Shown here piece by piece: positions 1 through 11,159 of a stretch of DNA of 64,000 bases. The notes beneath the pieces are model-generated. The model made no database searches and had not been told where the DNA came from. It was given only the letters and a program-made list of their open reading frames with translations. Source of the DNA: Massospora cicadina (taxonomy: Eukaryota > Entomophthoromycota > Entomophthoromycetes > Entomophthorales > Entomophthoraceae); contig JAKSZP010017390.1 in the NCBI GenBank assembly GCA_022478985.1, positions 41,795 to 105,794 on the forward strand, given 5' to 3'. The position numbers were made by a program, and so were the translations under genes. Position 1 is the first letter of the stretch; the number at the start of each line of letters is the position of its first letter.

Positions 1-300
1 AGTTGGCAGAGGTTCCACTACATCAAAGGAAAAGGTGTGCCAGGCAAAACGGGGCTTAACCTGCTGTCATGTGGTCTTCTTGTGGAATGGCTTTTCCACT
101 TGCCACTGATGGCAACAACTAACTGTTTCCATTACATCATAATGCATGCTCTCCCAGTAGTAATGGGGTCACAAAAACTCCAACGTTTTCCGCAATCCTC
201 CATGTCCTACAGCCCAATGAGCATCCATAATATTCTCAGGTCTAGCAGAAGGTTTAGGGAAACTCAGCATCAAGTCTCAGATCTGCTTATATAGTTCCCC
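1..300 (-). pseudogene. pol: TyA copy 1 integrase, N-terminal zinc-binding part and first catalytic Asp (partial)
   Basis: Minus-strand reading gives a broken HHCC zinc region ending CCHQWQV, where the family has CHQC, so the last Cys is Trp. It is followed by WHTFSFDVVEPLP, which carries the first Asp of the integrase catalytic triad. A stop separates the two parts. The rest of the core domain is outside the window. The equivalent segment in TyA copy 3 lies near 24,440-24,660. Confidence 0.75.
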
Positions 301-388
301 CTCACATATAAAAGTATCCTGCATGAGCCCATCTAATACCTTGATCACCTGCAGAGGCTTGTCATGCTATTTGTTCACCACCATCTTT

Positions 389-1888
389 TCATACATAATG
401 TTGGCTAAATCTGCCGTGATAGCAACCATTGGCAGTTGGGAAAGACAATCTGCATTTATGATTTTTTGCTCCCAGATGGTGTATAATCTTAAAATCATAT
501 ACCTGGAGCTTTAGTGCCCAATGCACAAGCCGCCCTTCCAGTTCACACAAATTCTGCAGCCAGTGCAAGGAAGCGTGATCCATCACTACTTGGAATTTTA
601 CCCCATGTAGATATACCTGAAACTGTTTGTATGCATAAATCACCGCCTAGACTCCCGCTTGGTCACAGTGTAGTTTTGTTCATGACAGTTAAAGCTTTGA
701 CTACAAATGCAACAGGATGCTCCACGCCGTCATTGTCCTTCTGGGATAAACTGCCCCTATAGCGGAGAGTGATGCATCCATTCATACTCTAAATTGTTTG
801 TCAAAGTTGGGATATTGCAAAATAGGTGCGCTTGCTAATGCAGTTCATAACATGTCAAAAGCATTTTGGCTTTGCTCCGTCAAATCAAAAGTGGCATTTT
901 TCTTTAACAACTTGAAAAGCGGTGCCCCAATGCAACTGAAGTTGGGAATGAATCATCAATAGTACCTGGACCATTCCCAGAGACACTTGAATATTCTGCT
1001 TATTACCTGGTCAAGTCATCTTACTTATTGCTTCCACCTTTGCTGGATATGGTTTAAGCCCTTTTGAATCCACTACAAACCTGAGGTATTCTAGTTGTTC
1101 TTTAGAAAAATGACACTTCTGAGGCTTGATTTTGATATTAGTGGTAGCGAGATGATGGAACACTTGTTCCAAGTAGGCAAGGTGCTCTGTAAATGTCCAT
1201 GAGAAAACATTGATATTATTGAGGTAAATTAAGATGCAGGACAGCTTTAAGTCACCTAAAATTGTATCCATGGCATGCTGGAACGTATCTGGGGTGTTGC
1301 ACAAACCTTGGGGCATTGAGTCAGCTGGAATAACCCCTTCAAAGTGATGATTGTGCATTTCTCTTGTTCTGCCAATGGCAATTTAATCTGCCAATACCCT
1401 GAGATCAGATCCATGGCGGAAAAATAGTTTTCCTCACCCAATTGATCCAACGCATCATCAATCCACGGAAGAGGGTAGGAATCATTTTTTGTTACACTAT
1501 TGAGCTTGCAATAGTTAATAACCACCCAATTCGTGCCATCTTTTTTCTTAACAATGAGCACCAATGAATCCCACAGACTGTTTGACAGTTCTAGCATCCC
1601 CTGTTTGATAAGTTTATCCGCCTCATCAGAGACAACCTCCTCCGCCGCCTTTAATAATTTAATAGGCTGCAAACGAATATGAGGGCGATCCTATATCTAT
1701 CTGGTGTACCACCCCTTGAGCGCACCCCAAATCATGATCATCGTGTGTGAAAATATCCCAGACTTTTTAAATAATGCCAAAGCCTTATCTTGATGTTCCG
1801 ATGATAATCCATTTAGTGCCTCATGCAATAAAACAACTGTCAATACACTGAATGATGAGCTTGTCAGTAGTATGAGAACCTCCCACAA
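389..1888 (-). pseudogene. pol: TyA copy 1 reverse transcriptase and RNase H
   Basis: Two overlapping minus-strand stretches (1256-1672 and 1011-1358) give a good Ty3/gypsy reverse transcriptase: KKKDGTNWVVINYCKLN, then FSAMDLISGYWQIKLP with the first catalytic Asp, then the fingers/palm part PQGLCNTPDTFQHAMD. The catalytic box reads YLNNI at 1212-1226 instead of YLDDI. The RNase H end (389-643) reads YAYKQFQVYLHGVKFQV then MDHASLHWLQNL, keeping the third acidic residue of RNase H. At 1697-1888 the pre-RT region contains the LALFKKSGIFSH stretch that starts the RT domain. Frame changes occur near 1260, 1680 and between 640 and 1010. Confidence 0.85.
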
Positions 1889-2049
1889 GCCAAAATCATG
1901 AGTATGACGAACTTCCTCTATAGGAGCTAATTATAGATAAGCCACCAATTGGTGCCACTGGATCGTTATTGTCTCCTTCAGTAAATTTGCTAGCAGCACC
2001 GTCACCTACCTATTCCTAGGGAGCAGTAGCCCTGGAGCCACATGTGGTT

Positions 2050-2981
2050 CAAGCTTTGAGTGCTGGTGAGGCCCCATAATTTCCCCATAAAGTCCTTTAA
2101 GAACTTCAATTTTAAGCTTGTTTCCTACTATGAACTGATGTCCAAATGTCAGACTCAAAGCACTCGCTGCTCAAGCAGAATCCCTTTGTACTCATAGTCT
2201 GAAGGGAAGGGCTCTGGTTCACCACTTCATATGCCAATATTAAACATAATCACTTCACCGCTGTATGCTAGATTTATTTGACTAGAGCGATATGGATCCT
2301 TTGGGATTCTTTTAGAGGTAAATTAAATGGGAAACTGTTGTACCAAAAATATTAAAAGTTTCCTCCGCCATATTTTTACAACACCAAATTTTCTCATAAA
2401 TGACACACCTATTCACATATTGTAGTTATTGTTTGGTAGAACCACCGCTGGAGAAGAAGCCTAGACTGACCTGAATTGTAAAGGCAACGCGCTATATGCT
2501 CCTTCAGACACAGTGCTATGCGTCCTCATGGTCCCATATACTACTCAGTGGTCCACATCTTGTTTCAACAGAAGCTTAGCCACCAATCTGGCAGAAATTA
2601 TATTCACAGGGGCCCCCATATCTATGATAGCGCAGATTTTTGTGTTTTGAACTAAAATGTCACATTAAGTGCACTCTGAGTAAGAAGAACTATCAGCGTT
2701 TATTACGTGGACATCCAAAGGTTTTTGTTACTCAGAAAGAAGGAAATGCCCATGCTGACATGAGGATACTCCATAGTGATTTTCTCAACTGGAATGGCTA
2801 CGTTAACCCCTACTAAAGAGGCAACGTCCATCAAGAAATCCATGTTGCTCATGCCAGTTTGCTCCAGAATCTGCCACACATAAGGCTTCTGCACATCCTG
2901 GCAGAACTCAGAGCTTGGGGGTGATTTTTCGCTCTCTGGAACAGAAGCAGGGGTATCCAATGGAAGCTGTTGGTATAGCAA
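2050..2981 (-). pseudogene. pol: TyA copy 1 gag-pol spacer and aspartic protease
   Basis: The open stretch 2703-2981 reads a spacer (MSNMDFLMDVASLVGVNVAI) also present in TyA copy 3 around 21,810-21,890. Just downstream on the minus strand, about 2608-2635, the protease active-site loop reads IIDMGAPVNIISARLV. Retropepsins have DTG or DSG here, so the catalytic Asp is kept but the next residue is Met. The same Met occurs in copy 3. Several stops follow, and 2,400-2,050 reads only as short fragments. Confidence 0.7.
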
Positions 2982-3109
2982 ATCGTCCAGCTGAGTTCTG
3001 AATCATACACGAAGAGATTATTGGTTATTGTTAGAGACAATTGAATTGGACTTAGTAATGGGTAGAGCGTCCTGTCTCTGCTCCTCTCAAGCTTTTCCCT
3101 GCTTGATCT

Positions 3110-5493
3110 TCTCAATTGGCATCACATACACCTGTGGTTTTCTAGGACAATTGCCCGCATAATGCCCTTTACATCCTCACTGGAAGCAAGTATTCATAAA
3201 AGGTTCACATATATAACTTGCAGCGGAAGGACCAGTTTGAAAATTGATGGTATTGTTCAAAGGTCGTGGATGACCTGATGAAGCATACATAGGCTGATAA
3301 AGGGTCCGCTGATTTGTATGATGGACGAACCTGTTCCAGCGGTTGATAGCTAAGTCACTGCAGCCCATATCCTGAAGAGTTTGGTGCGGCGACATCAGGG
3401 GTCTTTTGGGCTACATTAGGAGCGCTAATTGTGATGGAGAGTCTATATAAGGTGTTCACAATTTGAATAAGTCCTACATCTTTGTCAAAAACATGAGACA
3501 TAACATTATGTAATTCCCAATATGGTTTGATGGCAGCCATCATTGCTATACCAACATCCTCAGCAGATAAAATGTTAGCTCTAAGTATCAAATGTGCTTC
3601 CACCAAAAATCGTTCAAAAAATTCTAGCAGGGACTCATTTCGGTGGAACTGTACAGTCAGGAAGTCAGCCTTTCATTTGGACATCTTGGCCACGCTCCCA
3701 AACAGCTAAAGAACAATCTCTTTCACTTCTTCATATAATACCAAGCTATTTGGAAGGTAGCAGGTAACTTTATCAGCGCTTTCCACGTCTAGAGTGGACA
3801 GCAAGAGTTTCTCTTTCCACTGATCAGAAGCCCCTTCCACGGAAAACATGAATCGCTTAAAGTAACTGTGTAGACCCCTGTCATGACTGAAGGGAGGTAA
3901 TTTCTCATTCAAACAGCCTCACCTTGCTCTGGGCTCCATCCACGAGGAGCAGGCGAATTGGGTCCTGAGTGACTATGGGAACCACCCCCTTGTGAACTAT
4001 CATACTGCTGGGTGGATGGAATTGAATCCGCCAAAATGGACTTAGAAGAATTAGTGTCATGTGGAGGGTCCATCACATTTCCTGAGGGATACTCATTATC
4101 TGATCCATAGCATTCTTCCTTAAATCACCACTAACTGCACCACTTTCCCCAGCTCCGGTGTGCTCAGCAAAATGTTTGTTGATTAGCTGTTCCATTTTAA
4201 CCAAATATCATCTACACCATCCATTCTGAAATTTCTTTGCAGTGTCTCATATTGATGTTGCAACTCCTGATGGAATTCCCGCTCAACGTCCAGTTTCCGC
4301 TCCACAGCTTGTAGTTGTGAGAGGACATCCTCTACTATGTTCTTCATTTGTTCATATTGCCAACTAGAATTACCCACTTGTTGATTAGCGTCATTTACGT
4401 GGTTAATGAGGGCGGCTTGTTCCCACACCAATTCCTCATTGGCCAATTGAAGGGTATCAAGACGTACTTGCATGTCTGCGTACTCTTTCATCTCACTGAT
4501 TGGAAGAGGAAAAGCTTGACTGCGCTCAGCCTGGCTAACAACTTCCAATTGTGTAACTGGACGTATTAGCTGGTATATTCAGGGGATGTCAACCAAAGGA
4601 TGAGCGCATTATCTGTCATCCTCTGATTAATTCATTTGATGCAAAGTTGGCTTAATTCAGCTGCTACAGAACTGACACAATCCGTCACTCGCCATTCTGT
4701 CAGTATTATCTTTTCCCTAAGCTGAGCTATCATGGCTTCAATTGCTTCCGCCCATTCTGCTAGGTCCATCATAAAGCGCTCAGTATTTCTTACCAATGCT
4801 GTTATGTCTGAATCTATTCTGCCAATAGGACATGCCAATCCAACAGTTTTCCTATCACTCAGGGTAACTCTAGTTTCAATTGTGGTACCAAGACGTCCAA
4901 CTGATGGCGGACATCCCCATCACTACGGTCCATCTGTACCAGCACCCCCTGCACCTCCAAAAAAGAGCAATCAAGGCAGTTGAGCAGGAGGCAAGTATTG
5001 TTCTGCTGTTCTCAAGTGAACCGCATTACATCCCCAATCTCTATATTGTGGTGAGCCAACACATGCAGTAGCTGGCGAATAGACAGTTGCACATAAATGA
5101 CTAGATACTCCTCAATTCTGTGGGTACTAAGATGGTGAGATAACCCCATTGTAGTCGCATCCAGATAGGACATGTATAAGGCGTAGCAGTTTTCTTGATC
5201 TCGTCAATTATAAAACAAACTTAAGGCATGCTCCCCCACCTCATCTTCATAGAGTTGATACCCCTTCACAGCCATTCCATAATGTCACGCAGCCGCTGAA
5301 GAGTCACATTTGTGGAGTGACCTTGTTGTTCAGCCATCAACTCAGGACAGTTTTCTAATTGCAGATTGACCATAACATCTTCATCTTCATCTCCTGGCTC
5401 AGTTACAGTAAATAATACTGGTTTTTCATTAGGTGCTTCCTGCACTTACTCAGTGTACCGCATTCAGAATTTGATCAAATTTTGTCATAACAA
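3110..5493 (-). pseudogene. gag: TyA copy 1 gag: N-terminal region, coiled coil, capsid, zinc knuckle
   Basis: The probable start codon is near 5493, 55 nt after the primer site (MTKFDQILNAVH, then a stop). An acidic stretch EPGDEDEDVMVNLQLENC follows. At 4183-4548 there is a Gln/Glu/Leu-rich segment with heptad spacing typical of a coiled coil. The capsid-like part is at 3706-3912 (LHSYFKRFMFSVEGASDQWK) and 3355-3606 (retrotransposon gag domain). A CCHC zinc knuckle lies at 3147-3188, reading C-F-Q-stop-G-C-K-G-H-Y-A-G-N-C, so its second Cys codon is now TGA. Broken into at least six frames. Confidence 0.75.
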
Positions 5494-5547
5494 ATGAGGG
5501 CTCATTATTTTACCCTAGTGTCGAGGAACTACAGTTGACCAGTGGCC

Positions 5548-5564
5548 CCCTGTAGTGAGCATCA
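5548..5564 (-). other. Primer-binding site of TyA copy 1
   Basis: The minus strand reads TGATGCTCACTACAGGG one base after the LTR end. It differs by one G-to-A change from the site at the right window edge (TGGTGCTCACTACAGGG) and follows the layout TGG, discriminator base, 7-nt acceptor stem, start of the T stem. The primer tRNA would end AGTGAGCACCA; I cannot say which tRNA that is. Confidence 0.75.
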
Positions 5565-5565
5565 C

Positions 5566-6038
5566 TGTTAATCTTTGGCGTAAAGGCTTGATTCCACCAA
5601 GTTGGTTTACACAGGATATTTGCCACTGAGCAACCAAAACAGACAATATACATATCGCTAACTTTAATAAAACCCAATATATGATATATGGAGCAATTTC
5701 CCCTTTGACCTTTATTAGTTTACTAATAATCGCAGACTTTATCTGCAACAACTTACTAACAGAAAAAGATTTCCTCTTCAATACTCCGTTCAACTCTTTA
5801 AATCTCAGTTCCCCATGCTGGATGCATCCTCAGCTTTGTAGTCTCCTATTTGTTTTCCCTTTTCTAGAAGTTTTCATTAATCTCAAAATCTTATCATAAT
5901 TTCCCTTGATTTGCCAAATGGTTGAACTTTGATCAATTACTTTTCATATACCTTTTCCATCAATTTCAAAACTTGTCTTAATTCCCACTCCAATCTGCCA
6001 GTATGTGTAGTGTATCATCCAGTCATATCACTTCTACA
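5566..6038 (-). repeat. 5' LTR of TyA copy 1 (473 bp)
   Basis: On the minus strand it begins TGTAGAAGTGATATGACTGG, aligning with TGTCACGCATCTATATGGCT of copy 3, and ends CGCCAAAGATTAACA against CGCCAAAACTCAACA in copy 3. Internally it shares GGGGAAATTGCTCC with the copy 3 LTR. It is shorter than the 610-bp LTRs of copy 3. The partner LTR lies left of the window, so the target duplication cannot be checked. Confidence 0.75.
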
Positions 6039-6169
6039 ACATAGAACATAGTTTTACATAAGTGATAGGGGCATGCTGTGTAACCTGGAGAGTTTTAGTG
6101 GTTAGATTCCTTGATAGAATAGAGATAGATTTCCCGTAGGCAGGATCTAAATCTCTGGCAGGTAAATGC

Positions 6170-6757
6170 TTACTTGATGGAAGGGTTTGGATATCCACTA
6201 AGCTCCAAAATTTGATGAGGAGGGGTAAGAATCTGAATCCCCATATCTACAATAACTTGTGAGCCCAAGTGTATTGTAGTAGAACTAGGGTTATATAAAG
6301 TAATCATCTCTTCGTCATCCACAGCCTCTGGGGGAAACTTAGTTTTATCTACTAAGACTTGGTACTCAATTTTGCAAATGGGGGATGGGTATTCTAGAAA
6401 GCATGTCAATTTTTAATGGCTCTTTTATTTTTGATTGGGAGTTTGAATTATTAACGGAATCTGATACCCTAGTAGGGACAGGTGTTTTCCTTGTAATTGA
6501 TGATGCAGTTAAACTCCCGCATCATTTAAACCCCAATAAGCAAATCATAATTATGTTTTTAACACAATGGCAGTGTCAGTAATTAAATATTTCCTGAAGC
6601 AAAGAGGTAAGGCAGAATAAGCTCCAATCGCCTTAGTAGACTGATTACCTGCCGTTACATATTCAACCTCATGGATCAAGTCTGTAGTCATTTTTATCTT
6701 TTGGATAAGTTGGGAGGAAATAACGTTAACCAGTGAGCCAGTATCAATTATTTCCAA
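6170..6757 (-). pseudogene. pol: TyB aspartic protease region
   Basis: The stretch 6551-6757 reads EIIDTGSLVNVISSQLIQKI, an intact retropepsin active-site loop (DTGS) followed by hydrophobic residues as expected. A second open part (6170-6409) reads the downstream linker, YNPSSTTIHLGSQVIVDMG. A frame change near 6540-6410 separates them. This is the only protease in the window with a canonical DTG triad in a clean frame. The reverse transcriptase that should follow is interrupted by TyA copy 1. Confidence 0.75.
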
Positions 6758-6787
6758 AACTCTAAACTTATGTATGACTACCTCAAC

Positions 6788-8200
6788 TCAAACCACCAAA
6801 GATCCAAACTGAGAATTTATAGCTAGTAGACTGTCAGTAGGGATTTGTAATGAAGCAAGCAGAGGATTCTGCCATGTCCAAGATTGGGGCTGTTCTTTGC
6901 GTTTGAACTCTTTGTCTTCCAGCTCTTTACTTTCCATAGAAGATTGACTGTCAAAATTTTTTGGATAACTGATCAACATAAAAGTAAGAGAGCGGGAGGT
7001 GTTTATTTCTTGGATAGAAAAAAGTACATCTTCTTCTGCAGGGGCAGCTAACACAAAACAACCTGAAGTGCTTGGGATAGAGTCAGAGTTAGAACAAGGG
7101 TCATGAGGCACTTTTTCTCCGTCAGCATAGGGAGCCTCTTTCCCTATACTGACTGATCTTTTGCTGACTTACATTGAAGGATGCGGCAGTCAGCTACAGT
7201 GTGGTTGTTTTTTCTGCAATGAGTGCTTTATAATTCAGGTGTAGGCGCGTTGGGGGGTGTAATGGTCAATACTTGAGACTGGGGCTTTTTGTGATAAAAT
7301 GAGTTGGCCTGACGGGTTTAAGTAGTTTGGACGGAATTTCTAATATAACCTCTTTAATATGGAGGAGGGACGTTAAGTTAGACTTCACCACTTTAAGAGA
7401 AAGTACAATAAAAAGCATATTCTTAAATGCTGACAACGCAGAAGTGATGGCATGATCTAACGTAAGAAGATTCCTTATAACCAGAGTTTGTGCTTTGGAG
7501 TAAAAATGGTGGGTGAATTCGCTAATAGTTTCCCCCAAATTAAGGCAGATACCCATAGAGGTTTGTTTTTGGTTGGTTAAGGTTAAGTCGCTCTCAAATT
7601 TTCAAAAAAAGGCAGGCTTGGCATTAGTCCAAGTATGGCAATGCATCAGAAGGGGACCATAATGTCTTAAGCCATTCAGCTAACAGTTGATCAAGTGTTT
7701 AAGTCGCTGGGCGTTAGTGGCTTCTTCCATAGCATTTTTATAACAAAATAAGAAGAAGATACTTTTTTCGCCTGGGACGTACTTCTCTTTGAACTTTGGT
7801 TTGAACATGCCACTAGGGGGAGTTAATTGTTGAACAAAGTTTATTGACATGGGGGACCATTTTCGCCTAAAAAAGAACTGTTATTGCTGGATGTGTCATA
7901 ATGATGTAGGGCGTCCACTTTATTTTGTAAGACGTTGATATCCTCAATTATTGAGTCTACCTGATTGTGGGCGTCCCAAAGGCCCAATTTGGTGGCGACA
8001 AGAGGGGCTAACTGCCAAATTTTGCTTTTGAGCTTGGTAGTCGCATCTCAAAGTTCAAATTGGTGTTGCTCAAGGGTAAGGATTTGTTGCTCCATTCAGC
8101 GCATTATAGCAGGGAAATTATCCAAGGGTTTAAGGTGTTCCTGATCTAACATGAGATAGGGTGCCATATTTTCGTATTGTTCATAGATGGGTTTTTAAAT
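6788..8200 (-). pseudogene. gag: TyB gag with degraded zinc knuckle
   Basis: At 7266-7556 the minus strand encodes a gag-like helical segment (LGETISEFTHHFYSKAQTLV), the usual retrotransposon-gag motif in which a short 'ETxxEFxxxF' is followed by a helix. At 7186-7227 a knuckle reads S-T-H-C-R-K-N-N-H-T-V-A-D-C, spaced as CX2CX4HX4C with the first Cys replaced by Ser. The N-terminal region 7,560-8,200 reads only in short pieces. 6788-7111 is the Ser/Glu-rich spacer between knuckle and protease. Confidence 0.7.
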
Positions 8201-8225
8201 GTTTTTCAACGTGAACTCAGGGTTT

Positions 8226-8243
8226 ACCTGGCAGAGAGCACCA
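8226..8243 (-). other. Primer-binding site of TyB
   Basis: The minus strand reads TGGTGCTCTCTGCCAGGT directly after the LTR end. The first eight bases match the sites of TyC and of the element at the right edge. It marks the LTR/internal boundary and shows the element is read on the minus strand. Confidence 0.7.
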
Positions 8244-8245
8244 GT

Positions 8246-8880
8246 TTTACTGGGACCACAGCTGTAATACCTATATCCCTCAATAATTTGAGGCCAGGGG
8301 ACCTGAAGTTTTAGGGTTTATATTGCTTATTTTTTGCTTCTCTTAGTCAAGAAGTCTTTTCCAGATACAACATCTAGATAAGCAATTCATAATAAAAAAC
8401 AAATCAATTTTTTTAAAAAAATTTGAAAAAGGGGAGAAAACGTATAGTTTATTACTAAAAACAAGCTTTTTAAAGATAATTGGAGAGGTTAATTGGGGAA
8501 GATCTAAGCTGCCCAAGCTTAGATCTAATAAGATAAACAAATTGGGGATTTGTTGCAAGCTCTATTATCTCAGTTTATCTGATTGAGCTCATATCATAGC
8601 TTGGGTTTGAACACCAAGGTTGGGTAGAATTGGGGGAGCATGATTCAGCTGTATCAGTTGGGGCTGATCACCAATTTCAATAGTAGGCAACTTTTATTGG
8701 GGATGATGCTCAACAGAAGTTTGGGCTTTTTGGACAAACGCGGGATTTATCTCAATTTAAAATGCTGTCAACTATAGTTGGGAATTATCCCTGGCAGAAG
8801 TTTGGGCTTTTTGGTCAGTTTGGTATTGATTCCTATCATCCAACGTATCAAAGCCTGTCGTTCAGGTAGGAATCTTAACA
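8246..8880 (-). repeat. 5' LTR of TyB (about 635 bp)
   Basis: On the minus strand it starts TGTTAAGATTCC at 8880 and ends just before the primer site. It contains a direct duplication: cagaagtttgggctttttgg occurs at 8714-8733 and again at 8795-8814, 81 bp apart. The right edge coincides to the base with the resumption of TyA copy 2, which supports the boundary. The partner LTR is outside the window. Confidence 0.7.
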
Positions 8881-9600
8881 TGGACCATTGGGTAGTGTAT
8901 GGGACCGCTGGAGCACAAAGCACTGTGTCAGATGGCGCCTAAAGCACTTTTTCTTTATTTTGGGTCAATTGGAGCTTCCACTTTGGCCATGGTCTTGCCT
9001 GTTAATTATTAGGACATGCTGATTGTGGCTGCATTCATGTGGCAGTTTTGAAGTGGTGGTCGATATAGTGGAGGAAACTAGAGATATTGGGGCAAAGGAT
9101 TCCCATCTATTTCACCCCTAGCGGAGTCCCAACAGAACCTATCCACTCTAGTCAAAAAATCTTGCTTATAGCGATGGGGTATTTCCTGTTTTCTATTGGA
9201 AGATGAAGCGGAGGACCAGAGATTTCTCTAATCAGATTTACAAGTGTATTGGTATTCCGTCAAGGGTTGCGACCACCTTGAATATACCTTCTTGCAGCAG
9301 GTATAGTATGGACAGAACTTGAAATAGACGTCCCCAAAGGCCTATATGGTGAAATCATGGGTCCCTACCAGTAATTGAGGCTCAAAACCCCATGTGGCTC
9401 CTGGACTACTGTTACCAGGGCATGGCGAAATGAAGGTTTTATTCACAAATCTACAGAAATAGTCTATGGTGGTCTAAAGACACCAAGTGGTGGCTTTTCT
9501 TCATTTGACACTGAATGATGAAGTTTAACATATACATGAATTTGGTTCATGGGAGGATCTAGGTTTAACTAAAGAAACCTCATATAATATAATGACCATG
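8881..9600 (+). pseudogene. pol: TyA copy 2 protease end and protease-RT linker
   Basis: Nucleotide similarity to 22,110-22,810 of copy 3 is clear (for example gtgtatgggaccgctggagca in both), but reading frames are short and interrupted. No catalytic motif is left here because the protease loop lies upstream of the TyB insertion. Confidence 0.65.
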
Positions 9601-11120
9601 GTTCCATGTGAGGCCCTGACTGGGCTGGTGGATGACCAGATAAAAAGAGAGATGGACCTGTTTGAAAAATATTGAGACATTTTTTTCATCTGACAACCAC
9701 GATTTGGGATGTGCCATGGGGTGGTGCATCAGTTGGACATGGGAGAAACCTTCCCATTTGATCATGGACTATTTATCAATCCAAAGTGGCGAAAGAGATT
9801 GTATCCATGAAAGTAGAAAAAATGATCAATATAGGGAATGTTAGAGCCATTGAAGAGTCCCTGGGCGTCCCCCATGTTGATAATTAAGAAAAAGGATGGC
9901 ACTAATAGAGTATTAATTGACTACTAGAAGCTTATGCATATCACAAAAACATTCATACCTGCTCCTGAAAATTGACAACACCCTGGATTGGCTGGGTGTG
10001 GCCAACTATTTCTTGGCCATGGATTTGATATCAGGATACTGGAAAAACGAGTTTCCAATGGCTGAGTGGAAGAAATACGCTAATATCACCTCAACGGGGC
10101 TGTTCCAACCCACATATATGACTAAAGGGCTATGAAATGCCCCAGCTACGTTCCAGCGGTCAATTAACACCATCTTGGGTGACCTGAAGCTGTTCTGTGT
10201 TCTAGTCTACCTCAACTATATTAACGTGTTCTTGTGGACGTTAACCAAGAATTTAGACCATTTAGAGCAATTGTTCCGCCATCTTACCAAAGCAAACATA
10301 AAAGTCAAACCTCAAAAAGGCCATTTTTTCAAGGAGCAATTAGAATATCTTAGGTTTGTAATAGATTTGAAAGGGCTTAGTCCTCAGCAGGCAAAGGTTG
10401 ACGCTATACAAAAGATGACCTGGCCAGGAAACAAGAGGGATATTTAGGTGTTATTAGGGATGGTTGGGTACTACCACTGGTTCGTCCCTAACTTCAGCTG
10501 TATTGGGGTTCCCCTTTTTGAGTTGTAATAGAAGAACGCCACCTTTGAATAGACTGAGAGTTGTCAATACGCTTTTGAAGTTTTACAAACTGTATTGGCT
10601 AGTGCGCCAGTCTTAAAATACCCTAACTTTTAGAAGTAATTTATTTTACAAATGGATGCGTCTCTTTCTGCCATAGGGGCGGTATTATTCCAGATGGATG
10701 ATGGCGTGGAGCGCCCAGTTGCATTTGTAGTCAGAGCTTGAATTGCCATGAACAGAATTTTACAATGACTGAGTGGGAGTTTCTTGCTGAAATTATATGC
10801 ATATATGCAGTTCTGAGTCTACCTACATTGAAAAAAACAAAGTTGTGACAGATCATGTGTTGTTGCGTTGGTTACAGAACTTTTGTGAGCCCAAAGGGCG
10901 CTTTGATAGATGGGCCTTAAGCTGCAGGCTTATAATTTCGATTTACTGCATCATTCTTACGCAAAGCACCAAAATTCTGGCTGCTTATATTGGCTATTAA
11001 CAATTTTGGTAACGGCGGACTTGGGTGACTTGCTATATGAAAAAATAATAAGTGGTTTAAATTCTGACAAACTGCCACAAGTTAATCAGGCACTAGATGG
11101 GATGATGGCTGATATGATTT
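9600..11120 (+). pseudogene. pol: TyA copy 2 reverse transcriptase and RNase H
   Basis: The stretch 9662-9844 carries the RT start (FSSDNHDLGCAMGWC). 9917-10135 has the first catalytic Asp in YFLAMDLISGYWKNEFP. 10175-10447 reads GDLKLFCVLVYLNYINVFLW, so the catalytic box at 10208-10222 is YLNY instead of YLDD, followed by the conserved thumb LEQLFRHLTKANIKVKPQK. RNase H follows at about 10,480-11,120 in broken frames, with WLQNFCEPKGRFDRWA at 10797-11000. At least five frame changes or stops. Confidence 0.82.
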
Positions 11121-11159
11121 GAAAAAATGGGGAGATATATAGGCGTATTGGTAACAATA

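Larger units (their letters stand above)
1..6038 (-). mobile_element. Ty3/gypsy element TyA copy 1, truncated by the left window edge
   Basis: Read on the minus strand the order is LTR (5566-6038), primer site (5548-5564), gag (about 5493-3110), protease (about 2660-2050), reverse transcriptase (1888-1011), RNase H (about 1000-389) and the start of integrase (300-1). PR-RT-RH-IN order is diagnostic of Ty3/gypsy. Every domain has stops or frame changes, so the copy is dead. TyB protease sequence resumes just right of 6038, so this copy is inserted in TyB, and the rest of TyB should lie beyond the left edge. The LTR end CGCCAAAGATTAACA matches the LTR ends of TyA copies 2 and 3, which fixes the family. 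Confidence 0.88.
6039..8880 (-). mobile_element. Ty3/gypsy element TyB, 5' part (LTR, gag, protease)
   Basis: On the minus strand: LTR 8880-8246, primer site 8243-8226, gag about 8200-7100, protease 6757-6170. Its 3' half was displaced leftward by insertion of TyA copy 1. Its LTR starts exactly where TyA copy 2 begins (8880/8881): copy 2's homology to copy 3 starts at 8881, so TyB sits inside TyA copy 2. Its gag does not resemble TyA gag. It is a separate family that shares the primer site type of TyC. Confidence 0.8.

Noticed and set aside
4183..4548. Host coiled-coil gene
   Set aside because: It lies in line between the TyA primer site and capsid, in the same orientation, and is best read as part of gag.
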